A stretch of 64,000 nucleotides of DNA from Arthrobacter mangrovi. GTDB taxonomy: Bacteria > Actinomycetota > Actinomycetes > Actinomycetales > Micrococcaceae. The notes beneath the pieces are model-generated. The model ran no database searches. It had not been told where the DNA came from and saw nothing but the letters and a program-made list of their open reading frames with translations. The stretch spans positions 54,274-118,273 of the forward strand of contig NZ_BRVS01000006.1 in NCBI RefSeq assembly GCF_026011795.1, written 5' to 3'. The translations under genes and the position numbers were made by a program. The first letter of the stretch is position 1. Every line of letters begins with the position of its first letter. This document shows positions 25,195 to 33,919 of the stretch, piece after piece.

Positions 25195-26691
25195 CTAGTT
25201 CTCCTTGCCGTGGTCAGCGAACCAGCCGGTCACCTGCGGGTTGGTGTTCTGGTAGATGTGCTTGGCCTCCTGGTATTCGGCCAGGCCGGTCGGGCCGAGT
25301 TCGCGGCCGACGCCGGACTGGCCGAAGCCGCCCCACTCGGCCTGCGGAAGGTAGGGATGGAAGTCGTTGATCCAGACGGTGCCGTGCCGCAGCCGCCCGG
25401 CCACGCGCTGCGCCTTGCCGGCGTCCTGGGTCCAGACCGCGCCGGCCAGCCCGTAGATGGTGTCGTTGGCGGTCGCGACGGCCTCGTCCTCGGTGCGGAA
25501 GGTCTCCACCGTGACCACCGGGCCGAAGGCCTCGTCCACGACGACGGACATTCCCCTCTGGACGCGGTCCAGGACGGTCGGCTGGTAGTAGAAACCGCCG
25601 TCGTACTTGTCCCCTTCGGGCGCCGCGCCGCCGCAGCGCAGCCGCGCGCCCTCCTGCACTCCGCGCTGGACGTAGGCGTGGACCTTGTCGCGGTGCGCGG
25701 CCGAAATCAGCGGCCCGGTCTCGGCGGCCTCGTCGAACGGGCCGCCGAGGCGGATCTCCTGCGCCCGGCGGACCAGCTCGTCGACGAAGCGTCCGGCGAT
25801 CGATTCCTCGACCACCAGCCGAGCGCCGGCAGAGCAGACCTGCCCGGAGTGCACGAACGCGCCGTTCAGGGCATTGTCGACGGCGGCGTCGAAGTCCGCG
25901 TCGGCGAACACCACGTTGGGGTTCTTGCCGCCGAGCTCCAGCGCCACCTTCTTCACGGTGCCGGCCGCGGCCGCGGCGATGCGCTTGCCGGTCTCCAGGC
26001 CGCCGGTAAAGGAGACGAGGTCGACGTCGGGGTGTTCCGAGAGCGGTGCGCCCGCCTCCGCGCCGGGTCCGGTCACCAGGTTGGCGACGCCGTCCGGCAG
26101 GCCCAGGTCCTGCAGCAGCTGCATGGCCAGGACCGAGGTGGACGGGGTGAGCTCGGAGGGCTTGAGCACGAAGGTGCAGCCGGCCGCCAGCGCGGGCGCG
26201 ATCTTCCACGCCGCCTGCAGCAGCGGGTAGTTCCACGGCGTGATCATGCCGCAGACGCCCACCGGCTCGTACACGATCCTGCTGACGACGGCGGGGTCCC
26301 CGGCATCGACCACGCGGCCAGCGTCCTGTCCGGCGATCCTGCCGAAGTATTCGAAGCAGGCCGCGATGTCGTCCATGTCGATGCGGCTTTCGATGATCCG
26401 CTTGCCGGTGTCCAGGGACTCGGCGCGGGCGAACTTCTCCCGGCGCTCGCGCAGTTCCGCGGCGACCTTGAGCAGGAAGGCGCCGCGCTCGGGTGCCGGA
26501 ACGGAGGCCCAGACACCGGAGTCGAAGGCGGCGCGGGCCGCAGCGATGGCGCGCTCGGCGTCCTCGCGGCCGGCCTCGGACACCGTGGCGACGAGTTCGC
26601 CGTCGGCCGGGTTCCGGATCTCGCGCACCGCGCCTGAGGCGGCCGGCTGCCAGGCGCCGTTGATGAACAGGGTGGAGGCGGTAGCGGTCAA
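25195..26691 (-). CDS. betB: Betaine aldehyde dehydrogenase family protein
   Basis: A 498-residue NAD(P)-dependent aldehyde dehydrogenase. It has ITPWNYPL, the catalytic glutamate in ALELGGKNPNVV, the catalytic cysteine in HSGQVCSAGARLV and the C-terminal FGQSGVGRELG. The start is TTG, preceded by AAGGAG inside betT and overlapping its stop by TTGA; longer frames upstream are antisense or betT sequence. Its position between a choline transporter and choline oxidase marks betaine aldehyde as the substrate, removing aldehyde that choline oxidase releases. TTG may keep its translation below that of codA. Confidence 0.9.
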   Translation of the reverse strand: MTATASTLFINGAWQPAASGAVREIRNPADGELVATVSEAGREDAERAIAAARAAFDSGVWASVPAPERGAFLLKVAAELRERREKFARAESLDTGKRIIESRIDMDDIAACFEYFGRIAGQDAGRVVDAGDPAVVSRIVYEPVGVCGMITPWNYPLLQAAWKIAPALAAGCTFVLKPSELTPSTSVLAMQLLQDLGLPDGVANLVTGPGAEAGAPLSEHPDVDLVSFTGGLETGKRIAAAAAGTVKKVALELGGKNPNVVFADADFDAAVDNALNGAFVHSGQVCSAGARLVVEESIAGRFVDELVRRAQEIRLGGPFDEAAETGPLISAAHRDKVHAYVQRGVQEGARLRCGGAAPEGDKYDGGFYYQPTVLDRVQRGMSVVVDEAFGPVVTVETFRTEDEAVATANDTIYGLAGAVWTQDAGKAQRVAGRLRHGTVWINDFHPYLPQAEWGGFGQSGVGRELGPTGLAEYQEAKHIYQNTNPQVTGWFADHGKEN

Positions 26692-28889
26692 GGTGTCTCC
26701 TTTGCTGGTGCGTCGACGGGTTCGTCGACCGTCTTGTAGTCGGTTTCCCAGTCCGCCTTGGGCGGGACGTTCTCGGCGACGGTGCTGTAGGGCAGCGTGT
26801 CGCGGTGCTGGTGCAGGAACTCCAGGTGCACCTCGTAGTGGTCCAGCACGTCGGCGATGACCTCGTCCTTGCTGTAGCCCATGAGGTTGTAGCCATGGCT
26901 GCCCTCGAGCGAGAACACCTCGATGCGGTAGTACTTCTCGCAGGCCGCGGTGGACCGTGCGTGCGACGGGACGGCCCGTTGGACCGGGAAGATCTGGTAC
27001 TTGAAGGTGCGCTCGCCGTCGAGCTCCACGCAGAGGTCGGCAGTGTCGATCCCGAAGGCCTCGACCGTGCTCGTCTCCAATGTGGCCTTCAGGCCGCGGG
27101 CGCAGAGATCGGCGCGCACCTCGTCCAGCGCCGGGACCGCCGTCCCGCGGACGAAGCGCTGGGCCTGCGGCTGGCCCGGGAAGTCCATCGCCCGCGCGAG
27201 CCGGTGGCGCCAGCCGCGGCGGGGACTGCCGGCCGTGTTGGTGCGCGAGTTCAGGACCGAGTGCAGGCCCGCCTGGTAGCTGTCGGCCAGCGCGGTCTCC
27301 AGCCGCAGCGCCTTGTAGAGGCCCAGCATGATGAAGACCAGCACCACGGAGAAGGGAAGCCCCATGATCACGGTGGCGCTCTGCAGCGTGGGCACCCCGC
27401 CGACCAGCAGCATGCCCAGGGTCAGCAGGCCGGTGGCGACGGACCAGAAGACGCGCAGCCACTTGGGGCCGTCCGAGTCCGCGTCCTTCAGGTGGGAGCT
27501 GAAGTTGCTCATGACGAGCGCGCCCGAATCGGCGCTGGTGACGTAGAACAGCAGCCCGGTGAAGGTGGCGATGGCTGCGCTCAGCGGGGCCATGGGGTAC
27601 TGCTCGAGGAGTCCGTAGAACGCGCGCTCCGGGTGGCTCATCGCCATTTCGCCGAATTCGGTGTTGCCGCCCATGACCACCTCGAGGGCGCTGTTGCCGA
27701 AGATCGAGATCCACAGCAGGATGAACGCGAACGGCACTACCAGCACGCCGAACACGAACTCGCGCAGGGTGCGGCCGCGCGAGATACGCGCCAGGAACAG
27801 CCCCACGAACGGAGCCCAGGCGATCCACCAGGCCCAGAAGAACAGCGTCCAGCCGTTGAGCCACTCGTCCGGCCGGTCGTAGGCGAAGGTGTCGAGGGCC
27901 ATCGACGGGAAGCGGGACAGGGTGTCGCCGATGTTGTTCACGATGCCGTCGAAGAGGAAGCGCGTGGACCCGGTGACCAGAACGAAGACCATCAGCGCGA
28001 TCGCCAGGATGATGTTGAGTTCGGACAGCCGGCGGATGCCTTTTTCGACGCCGGTGAGCACCGAGACGGTCGCCATCACCACGGCGACGGCGATCAGGAC
28101 GATCTGGACGAACGTGTTCTCCGGGATGCCGAACTGGAAGCTCAGGCCGTAGTTGAGCTGCGCCACGCCGATGCCCAGGCTGGTCGCGATGCCGAAGATC
28201 GTGCCGAGCAGGGCCGCGATGTCGACGGCGTGTCCCAGCGGGCCGTGGATGCGCTTGCCCAGGATCGGGTACAGGGCGGAGCGGATGCTCAGCGGCAGGT
28301 TGTGCCGGAAAGCGAAGTAGCCCAGGGCCAGCCCCATCAGGGCGTAGAGGCCCCAGCCGAGGATGCCGTAGTGGAACAGGGTCCAGACCATGGCCTGCCG
28401 GGCGGCTTCGACCGAGGAGCCCTCGCCCGTCGGCGGAGCCAGGTACTGCGTCACCGGCTCCGCCACCGAGAAAAACATCAGGTCGATGCCGATGCCGGCG
28501 GCGAAGAGCATCGCCGTCCAGGTGAACATGTTGAAGGTCGGCCGGGAATGGTCCGGGCCGAGGCGGGTCCTGCCCACCCTGCTCAGCGCCACGAAGACGA
28601 CGAAGGCCAGGACGGCGACGACGATCAGCGAGTACCACCAGCCGAACGTCTCGCCCACCCAGGTCACCGCGGAGCCGATCACGGCGTCCGCGGACTCGCG
28701 GTCCAGGATGGCCCAGAGTGCGATGCCGAGGACGCCGGCTGCCGAGCCGATGAAGACGGTCTTGTTGACCCGCGTCCGAGGTTCGGGGTCGGGCTCGGGC
28801 CCGGGCAGAGCCGGGGCGGTGCCGGGCGCAGGAAGCTGGCTTTTTGCTTCGTCGAGCCGGGGCTCGACGGTCTCGGGCGGAGTGCTCAT
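26688..28889 (-). CDS. betT: Choline/betaine BCCT transporter
   Basis: A 733-residue sodium- or proton-coupled transporter of the BCCT family. The membrane core of twelve predicted helices starts at VFIGSAAGVLGIALWAI and includes the family signature region (LFFWAWWIAWAPFVGLFLARISRGRT). A long C-terminal cytoplasmic domain of about 200 residues (including DFPGQPQAQRFV and KYQIFPVQRAVPSH) is typical of BetT-type choline carriers with osmotic control. The ATG at 28889 was chosen because upstream residues lack BCCT similarity. It is the first gene of betT-betB-codA, downstream of two TetR-type palindromes. Confidence 0.92.
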   Translation of the reverse strand: MSTPPETVEPRLDEAKSQLPAPGTAPALPGPEPDPEPRTRVNKTVFIGSAAGVLGIALWAILDRESADAVIGSAVTWVGETFGWWYSLIVVAVLAFVVFVALSRVGRTRLGPDHSRPTFNMFTWTAMLFAAGIGIDLMFFSVAEPVTQYLAPPTGEGSSVEAARQAMVWTLFHYGILGWGLYALMGLALGYFAFRHNLPLSIRSALYPILGKRIHGPLGHAVDIAALLGTIFGIATSLGIGVAQLNYGLSFQFGIPENTFVQIVLIAVAVVMATVSVLTGVEKGIRRLSELNIILAIALMVFVLVTGSTRFLFDGIVNNIGDTLSRFPSMALDTFAYDRPDEWLNGWTLFFWAWWIAWAPFVGLFLARISRGRTLREFVFGVLVVPFAFILLWISIFGNSALEVVMGGNTEFGEMAMSHPERAFYGLLEQYPMAPLSAAIATFTGLLFYVTSADSGALVMSNFSSHLKDADSDGPKWLRVFWSVATGLLTLGMLLVGGVPTLQSATVIMGLPFSVVLVFIMLGLYKALRLETALADSYQAGLHSVLNSRTNTAGSPRRGWRHRLARAMDFPGQPQAQRFVRGTAVPALDEVRADLCARGLKATLETSTVEAFGIDTADLCVELDGERTFKYQIFPVQRAVPSHARSTAACEKYYRIEVFSLEGSHGYNLMGYSKDEVIADVLDHYEVHLEFLHQHRDTLPYSTVAENVPPKADWETDYKTVDEPVDAPAKETP

Positions 28890-29161
28890 ATCGGTCTCGT
28901 ACCTCGCATCGATAGCTGGTGCTGGTCGCGGTCTCGCTGATTTCCACAGGCTCATCGGGGCCAAATCCCGACGCTGGCAACGGTGGAAACCGGGACGCCG
29001 GCGCGCGCATAGCACATCTAAAAGGTGGTAAACATCACTCGCTTGATGGGGAAGTGCCGCTCGTAGGGGAGCGTCCCGTGAAAGTAGGATCCTCCGTCCG
29101 GGTCAGGGGTGGCGGGAGGCATCAGTGTTGCGTTGCCTGCCGCGAATAGGCCATGCAGAGC

Positions 29162-29190
29162 AGGCTAGTTGAGATTGAACAAGTGTTCAA
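29162..29190 (-). promoter_or_regulatory. Candidate bet operon promoter
   Basis: On the minus strand TTGAAC (29190-29185) is followed after 17 bases by TAGCCT (29167-29162). The -35 lies inside the first palindrome, so a bound repressor would exclude RNA polymerase. Confidence 0.45.
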
Positions 29191-29214
29191 GACTAGAATT
29201 GAACAGTTGTTCAA
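29175..29214. promoter_or_regulatory. Two tandem TetR/BetI-type operators
   Basis: TTGAACAAGTGTTCAA (29175-29190) and TTGAACAGTTGTTCAA (29199-29214) share identical 7-bp arms TTGAACA/TGTTCAA around two variable central bases, 24 bases apart centre to centre. Both lie in an AT-rich patch between the TetR gene and betT. Confidence 0.8.
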
Positions 29215-29329
29215 GATAAATTAAGCCGATCTGTGCCCATGGAGGAGCTGCTGAATGACGTGAAACCGAAGGTCTGTGCGGGCACTGCCGCCCCGCCGGG
29301 AAGGCCCGAATGGCGCGCCCGGCAAAGCG

Positions 29330-29914
29330 CTACGAGGCGAACGCGATCTCTTCCGTGCGGCTAATGCTCCGCTCGGTGGCGGCCCTGTCCATGCCGAGCA
29401 GGGCCGTCAGCCATACCCCGTTCTGCACGACCACGATGTCGTCGGCCCGCTTCCTGCATTCTTCGGCGGACAGCTCGGGTCTGGCATCGCCGATCAGGGC
29501 GGCGAGCCCGGCGACATACCGTTCGAACGCGGCGTCGTTGATCGCCGCAAAGTCCTCATTGGCCTTGGCGAGGGCCCAAAGGTGGAGGCGCAGGGACAGG
29601 TATGGCCTAGTCAGCAACGCCGGGTCGGCAACGTCCCGAAGGGCCTTGATGAGCCGCTCCTGCGGCGGAGACGCAGGGTCGGGCGCGACCAGCGCGACGT
29701 CGTGCTCGTCGACGCGCTTGAGTGCTGCCCGGATCAGGCTCGCCTTGTCCTCGTAGTAGTAGTTCACAAGCCCCAGCGCGACGCCGGCCTCGCGGGCCAC
29801 GGCGCGCATGTTGACGCCCGAGATCCCATGGCGGGACAGCAGGTCCATGGCCGCGTCGAGAATCCGCGTCTGCCTGTCTGCCCTGTCGCCGGACTTCGCG
29901 GTGCCTGTCTTCAT
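29330..29914 (-). CDS. TetR family regulator (BetI-like)
   Basis: A 194-residue regulator with an N-terminal helix-turn-helix (RQTRILDAAMDLLSRHGISG, then REAGVALGLVNYYYEDK) in the YYYEDKASL form seen in BetI relatives, and a C-terminal ligand domain. No strong ribosome site precedes the ATG. It lies upstream of betT on the same strand, separated by the region with two palindromes. Repression of betT-betB-codA, lifted by choline, is the expected role by family and position. Confidence 0.82.
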   Translation of the reverse strand: MKTGTAKSGDRADRQTRILDAAMDLLSRHGISGVNMRAVAREAGVALGLVNYYYEDKASLIRAALKRVDEHDVALVAPDPASPPQERLIKALRDVADPALLTRPYLSLRLHLWALAKANEDFAAINDAAFERYVAGLAALIGDARPELSAEECRKRADDIVVVQNGVWLTALLGMDRAATERSISRTEEIAFAS

Positions 29915-30073
29915 CTGGCCAGACTATTGCGAAACCTGCCGGGGGAGTGAATCACCGGCTTCCAGCCCCCTCGTTGGCCCTGCCGGCGCTGGTACTTGTG
30001 CAGGCGCAGCGTCAAAGCCCGTGTACTAACCGGAACCCCCATGCACTAACCGGAACATTGGGCCACTGCCGCG

Positions 30074-30106
30074 ACGGCGTGGCGGACAGATCGTCCGCCA
30101 CGCCGT
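30074..30106 (-). terminator. Terminator after the MFS gene
   Basis: ACGGCGTGGCGGAC and GTCCGCCACGCCGT form a perfect 14-bp stem with a 5-base loop, 26 bases beyond the MFS stop. The rest of 29915-30131 shows nothing else clear. Confidence 0.85.
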
Positions 30107-30131
30107 TCCTGTTCGAAATGCGGCCCCTTGC

Positions 30132-31553
30132 CTAAGGAGCGACCTTCGCTTCGTCCAGGAGCTGGGCCTGGACGGCTTGGGCCATCGGAGCTGGAGCTTG
30201 GGCGGCATCCAGGCCGAGCCGCCGGCGGTCGCGCTGCTGGTTGACGAACAGCAGCGCGAGGATGCCGAAGGTGAACATGAGGCCGCCGGCGAGGGCAAAA
30301 GCGGCCCTGTAGCCGTCAGCGGGCGCCGTCGCGCCGCCGATGAGGAAGCCGGATACGGCCGGCGCGAACACGCCGCCACTGGTGAGGACCGCGTTGGCGA
30401 TCGACAGGTTGGCGCCGCGCTGGGCGATAGTGGTCAGCTCTGCGACGACGAGGTAGGTGATGGCGAACAAGGCAGGGGCGGTGCCGAAGCCGACGACCAT
30501 GAGGGCAATGGACAGGACCGGAGAGGCGGCGAGCGTCGCGCCGACCAGGCAGGCGCCGGCGACCGTTGCCGAGATGCCGAGCACCCAGCCGCGGGCCTTT
30601 CGGGTCGGGACGCCCTTGATGTGGAGTTGCTGGGTCAGGGCGCTGAGCCCGACCGTAGCGATGGCACCCCACGCCGCGGGCAGGGCGATCATGGTTCCCG
30701 ACTGCTGGCCGGTGAAGCCGAGGACGTTCTGGAAGTAGGCCGGACCCCAGGACATGGCCAGGGTGAAGGTCCAGTAGCCGAAGAATGAGGCGAGTACGGC
30801 GAAGATCCAGCTGGGGGAGAGGATGGTGCGCCAGTAGCGGACCTTGTTTTCCAGCAGGACCGGCTTCTCGTCAGCCGGGACGCCGTCGATTTCCTGCTCG
30901 GCCTGGCGGCTGGTGTAGGGGCCTTCCTTTCCGGTAATGACCCAGAAAACGGACCAGATGAGGCCGACGACCGCCAGCAGCCCGAAGGCCGTCTGCCAGC
31001 CGAACTGCCCGATGACCCAGGCCAGGACCGGGGCGAAGGCAACGATGCCAAGGGTGACACCCGAGGAAGCCAGGGCTGCCGGGGTGGCACCCTTCTTCTC
31101 GGGGAACCACTTGTAGATGCCGTGCATCAGGACCGGAGCGAGCGGGCCTTCGCCGGCACCGAGCAGCAGGCGGCTGGCCCAGAGGGCGGGCAAAGAAGCG
31201 AACAGGAGGATCGGGGCCTGGGCGATGGACCAGAGGAGGCACAGGACCAGCAGAATCCATTTGCTGGAGACCTTGTTGGCAATCGGCGCGGCGACGAGCT
31301 GCGCAATGCCGAAGGTCAGGAACATGGCGCTGCCGACCAGGCCGAATTGTTCCGGAGTGATGCCGAGATCCTTCATCAAGGGAACGGCGGCGATGCCGAG
31401 GACCGCCTTGTCCGCCCAGCTGAGCATCATCAGGAAAAGCAGGCTGACAGTGATGAACCAGCCGTAGCGATTGCGCTTGGCGGCTGACCAATGGCGGGGG
31501 TCGCGGGCACTCGCCGGGCCTGCGGCGACATCAGGAAGAGTGGGTGCTGACAC
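30132..31553 (-). CDS. MFS transporter, anion:cation symporter type (aromatic acid carrier)
   Basis: A 473-residue, twelve-helix major facilitator. It is closely similar to the MFS product of 37338-38702: both share the block LSWADKAVLGI(A/V)AVPLM, ANKVSSKWILL, LLGAGEGPLAP and a C-terminal LFVNQQRDRRRLGLD. This sort (ACS family) often imports organic or aromatic acids. It lies at the end of the aromatic cluster, 126 bases after another MFS gene, with its own IclR-type motif 93-109 bases upstream. The two paralogues flank the cluster, suggesting a duplication for related substrates. Confidence 0.88.
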   Translation of the reverse strand: MSAPTLPDVAAGPASARDPRHWSAAKRNRYGWFITVSLLFLMMLSWADKAVLGIAAVPLMKDLGITPEQFGLVGSAMFLTFGIAQLVAAPIANKVSSKWILLVLCLLWSIAQAPILLFASLPALWASRLLLGAGEGPLAPVLMHGIYKWFPEKKGATPAALASSGVTLGIVAFAPVLAWVIGQFGWQTAFGLLAVVGLIWSVFWVITGKEGPYTSRQAEQEIDGVPADEKPVLLENKVRYWRTILSPSWIFAVLASFFGYWTFTLAMSWGPAYFQNVLGFTGQQSGTMIALPAAWGAIATVGLSALTQQLHIKGVPTRKARGWVLGISATVAGACLVGATLAASPVLSIALMVVGFGTAPALFAITYLVVAELTTIAQRGANLSIANAVLTSGGVFAPAVSGFLIGGATAPADGYRAAFALAGGLMFTFGILALLFVNQQRDRRRLGLDAAQAPAPMAQAVQAQLLDEAKVAP

Positions 31554-31645
31554 GGTAAGCCAATCGTTGAAGGAGAGGATGCCTTTGCCTGTTGCAACGG
31601 CGTTTCCCCGACTCTATGAAGGTGTGATGGGCCTAACATTCCCGC

Positions 31646-31662
31646 TTTCCGTTAGATGGAAA
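31646..31662. promoter_or_regulatory. IclR-type operator, site 1
   Basis: TTTCCGTTAGATGGAAA matches TTTCCRT-N3-ATGGAAA, shared with two other sites in this cluster. It is in the promoter region of the MFS gene starting at 31553. Confidence 0.7.
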
Positions 31663-31679
31663 GGCTTTTTCCCGGCACT

Positions 31680-32933
31680 CTAGGATGGCCGGCTCCAGCG
31701 GCGCCTCTGCCCGAGGAATGCCAGGAGAAGCATCCCCAACAGGCTCAGTCCGCACGTAAACCACCAGGCGGTGTGCCAGCCACCGGCCTGGGTGGCGAGT
31801 AGGGCGAGGAGCATCGGGCCGAGGAAGTTGCCAACGTTGAAGATCTGCTGGGTCAGCCCGAGGACGGCGGTGTCGGACCCGTCACGAGGCGCGATGCGAA
31901 CGGAGTAGCGGGTCAGGGCGGCGGGAATGAGGCCACCGATCGCCGAGAAGGTGGCGATGAGGACGATTTGGATGACGAGGCCGTTGTCCTGCCCTTCCCA
32001 CTCGATCGCGAAGGTGGCCAGGGAGGCCGCCGAAATGGCGAGGAAAGCCCAGGAGGCAATGCACCGCTCCGACAGCCCGCGTTGCAGGAGGGGGCCCGCA
32101 CTAACTGCGCCGATGGCATTCACGCCTCCCACGAAAGCGCTCAACAGGCCCGGCCACGGGCCCGCGAGCCCGGCCGACCGGTAAATAGCGGGCAGGAAGC
32201 CGATGACAGCCATCCACTGGGCGGTGTAGCAGGCGAAGACAATGCCGGTGAGCCAGGGCCTTCCGGTGGTGACGGTGCGGTACACCCGCCGGAGGGCAGC
32301 GCGCAGCCCGGCATCGGCCGGCGGCGGATCTTTCGGTACCTGGCGCAGCAGGAGGGGCACCGGGAGCAGGGTGACCGCGGCCATCACCAGCCACCACTGG
32401 CGCCAATCGCCCGCCAGCAGGAACAGTGCGCCGGCGGAGAGTCCCACGAGGGTGGCCATACCGTGGAAGGTCGCCCAGCTGGCCAGCGCCAGGTTCAGCC
32501 GGCGAGGCGGCGCCAGCCTGCGGATCAGGGCAGGAGCAACGACGACGGCGAGCAGGAAGCCAACGCCTTCGAGGGTGCGCGCCGCCATGAGCAGGTAGGT
32601 GTCCGTGGCAGCCGCGCCCAACGCCGAGGCGGCGCTCAGCAGGACCAGGCCGGACAGAAGCAGCCGCCGGAGTCCCAGCATCTCGCCGCCTACTGCCGTG
32701 GCCAGTCCGCCCACCATGCTCGCGACCTGGATGATGCCCAGCAGCAGGCCGGCCTGGACGAGCGTGGTACCAAGGTCGGCCTGGATTCCGGCCAAGGCGG
32801 CGGGAAGCTTCCAGATGTGCATGGCCGCGGCGATGCCGGACGCGAGCACGGCGAGCCAGGCGGCGTCCGTCGTCGTTATTTGCCCGGCAGAGGCAGAGGC
32901 AGAGGCGGAGGCGGTGGCGGGCGGCGGCGGCAA
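31680..32933 (-). CDS. MFS transporter, CynX/NimT-like
   Basis: A 417-residue, roughly twelve-helix major facilitator unlike its MFS neighbours. The glycine-rich WKLPAALAGIQADLGTTLVQAG and LGIIQVASMVGGLATAVGGEMLGLRR are typical of the CynX/NimT branch. It starts with TTG after AAGGA; the first residues (MPPPPATASASASASAGQ) come from a short hexamer repeat. It follows the MBL hydrolase with a 34-base gap and is the last gene of the aldehyde dehydrogenase operon. Substrate is unknown; an aromatic acid or ester is likely from context. Confidence 0.82.
   Translation of the reverse strand: MPPPPATASASASASAGQITTTDAAWLAVLASGIAAAMHIWKLPAALAGIQADLGTTLVQAGLLLGIIQVASMVGGLATAVGGEMLGLRRLLLSGLVLLSAASALGAAATDTYLLMAARTLEGVGFLLAVVVAPALIRRLAPPRRLNLALASWATFHGMATLVGLSAGALFLLAGDWRQWWLVMAAVTLLPVPLLLRQVPKDPPPADAGLRAALRRVYRTVTTGRPWLTGIVFACYTAQWMAVIGFLPAIYRSAGLAGPWPGLLSAFVGGVNAIGAVSAGPLLQRGLSERCIASWAFLAISAASLATFAIEWEGQDNGLVIQIVLIATFSAIGGLIPAALTRYSVRIAPRDGSDTAVLGLTQQIFNVGNFLGPMLLALLATQAGGWHTAWWFTCGLSLLGMLLLAFLGQRRRWSRPS
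32886..32909 (-). repeat. Hexamer microrepeat at the start of the MFS gene
   Basis: On the plus strand GGCAGA occurs three times in tandem followed by the variant GGCGGA, encoding alternating Ser-Ala residues in a region with no structural role. Copy number could vary between strains without changing the frame. Confidence 0.7.
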
Positions 32934-32967
32934 AGCGGTCCTTACGCGAGGAGCGGGCGCGGTACTC

Positions 32968-33894
32968 CTACGCGAGGCTCAGGACGGGGCTGCCGATGCC
33001 GAAGCGTCGGCCGCTCACGGCAACGTCGACGGGGCCGTCGAAGGTGGAGGCCGCTCGGGTGCGCCACCACTCCGGCTCGGCCCGGCCGGCCAGGTGCGAA
33101 AGCACCAGGCGTCCGACTCCGGCGGCGGCCGCCACGCGCCCGGCACCTTCGGGCGGAGTGTGCGAGATCCGCTGGTGGTTCAGGAATTCCGGGGCGAAGC
33201 CCTTGCCGGCATAGAAGTCCAGGTTGACGGCTTCGTGGACCAGGACGTCCGCCCCGGCGGCGAGGACCGCGAGGGCGTCGCATTCGGCGGTGTCACCGGA
33301 GAAGACCACCGACCCGGCGTCGGTATCGAAGCGGAAGGCCAGCGCCGGGCGGACCGGCGGATGCTCCACGAGGATGCCCGTGACCTTCACCCTGTCGTCT
33401 TCGTACACGTCGAAGGGGAGCGCGGCGGCGGGGGATCCCTCGGCCGGCGTATCCAGATCCACGGTCCGCAGCAGGGCCGCGGGATCCGGGCGGGCCTCGT
33501 CGTGGACCCGGATGTCGATGTCATAGGAGAAGGCCTGGAGGACGTGCGAGACCAGATCGCTGGTGCCGGAGAGGGCGGCGCCGTCCGGGCGGGTGGCATC
33601 CTTCCCCGGGCCCAGGATCGATACCGGTGCGGTGAAACCGTCGACGGGCGCGCCCCAGTTCCACAGCAGGAAGCCGGGCAGCTCCACAACATGGTCCGAG
33701 TGCAGGTGGGTGACGAACCCGGCCGTGAAGTCTTTGCCCCGAAGCCCGGCCTCATGGGCCGCCCGGGAACAGCCCATTCCGAAGTCCACCATGTAGAAGG
33801 CATCGCCAACGACAAGGGCGCTGGAGATTCCGTTTTCCGGTCCGCGGATGGCCGGTCCGGCGGCCGTGCCGAGGGTGATCAGTTCGACGCTCAA
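32968..33894 (-). CDS. MBL fold hydrolase (RNase Z / arylsulfatase-like branch)
   Basis: A 308-residue metallo-beta-lactamase protein starting MSVELITLGTAAGPAIRG, with the zinc motif THLHSDHV, FSGDTAECDAL, VHEAVNLD and a C-terminal SHLAG histidine. The branch resembles RNase Z-like and ring- or ester-cleaving hydrolases of catabolic clusters rather than the glyoxalase II-like hydrolase at 3622. The start is TTG after GAAGGA; a longer frame upstream is antisense to aldehyde dehydrogenase. It follows that gene by 25 bases. An aromatic ester or lactone is possible, but nothing fixes the substrate. Confidence 0.83.
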   Translation of the reverse strand: MSVELITLGTAAGPAIRGPENGISSALVVGDAFYMVDFGMGCSRAAHEAGLRGKDFTAGFVTHLHSDHVVELPGFLLWNWGAPVDGFTAPVSILGPGKDATRPDGAALSGTSDLVSHVLQAFSYDIDIRVHDEARPDPAALLRTVDLDTPAEGSPAAALPFDVYEDDRVKVTGILVEHPPVRPALAFRFDTDAGSVVFSGDTAECDALAVLAAGADVLVHEAVNLDFYAGKGFAPEFLNHQRISHTPPEGAGRVAAAAGVGRLVLSHLAGRAEPEWWRTRAASTFDGPVDVAVSGRRFGIGSPVLSLA

Positions 33895-33919
33895 GATAAG
33901 TCCTTCGAAAGAGTGCGGG

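Larger units (their letters stand above)
28890..29329. other. Regulatory region between the TetR gene and betT
   Basis: A 440-base gap on the shared minus strand. The part near 29160-29214 holds a promoter-like sequence and two operators; the remaining roughly 270 bases before betT would be a long 5' leader, in which I see no clear riboswitch fold or small gene. Confidence 0.6.

Noticed and set aside
24265..28940. Long plus-strand open frames across the bet operon
   Set aside because: They mirror betB and betT codons, are rich in Arg, Gly, Val and His, and have no recognisable domain.
28890..29160. Riboswitch in the betT leader
   Set aside because: The leader is long, but I could not find a conserved motif of a known riboswitch class; protein operators explain control well enough.
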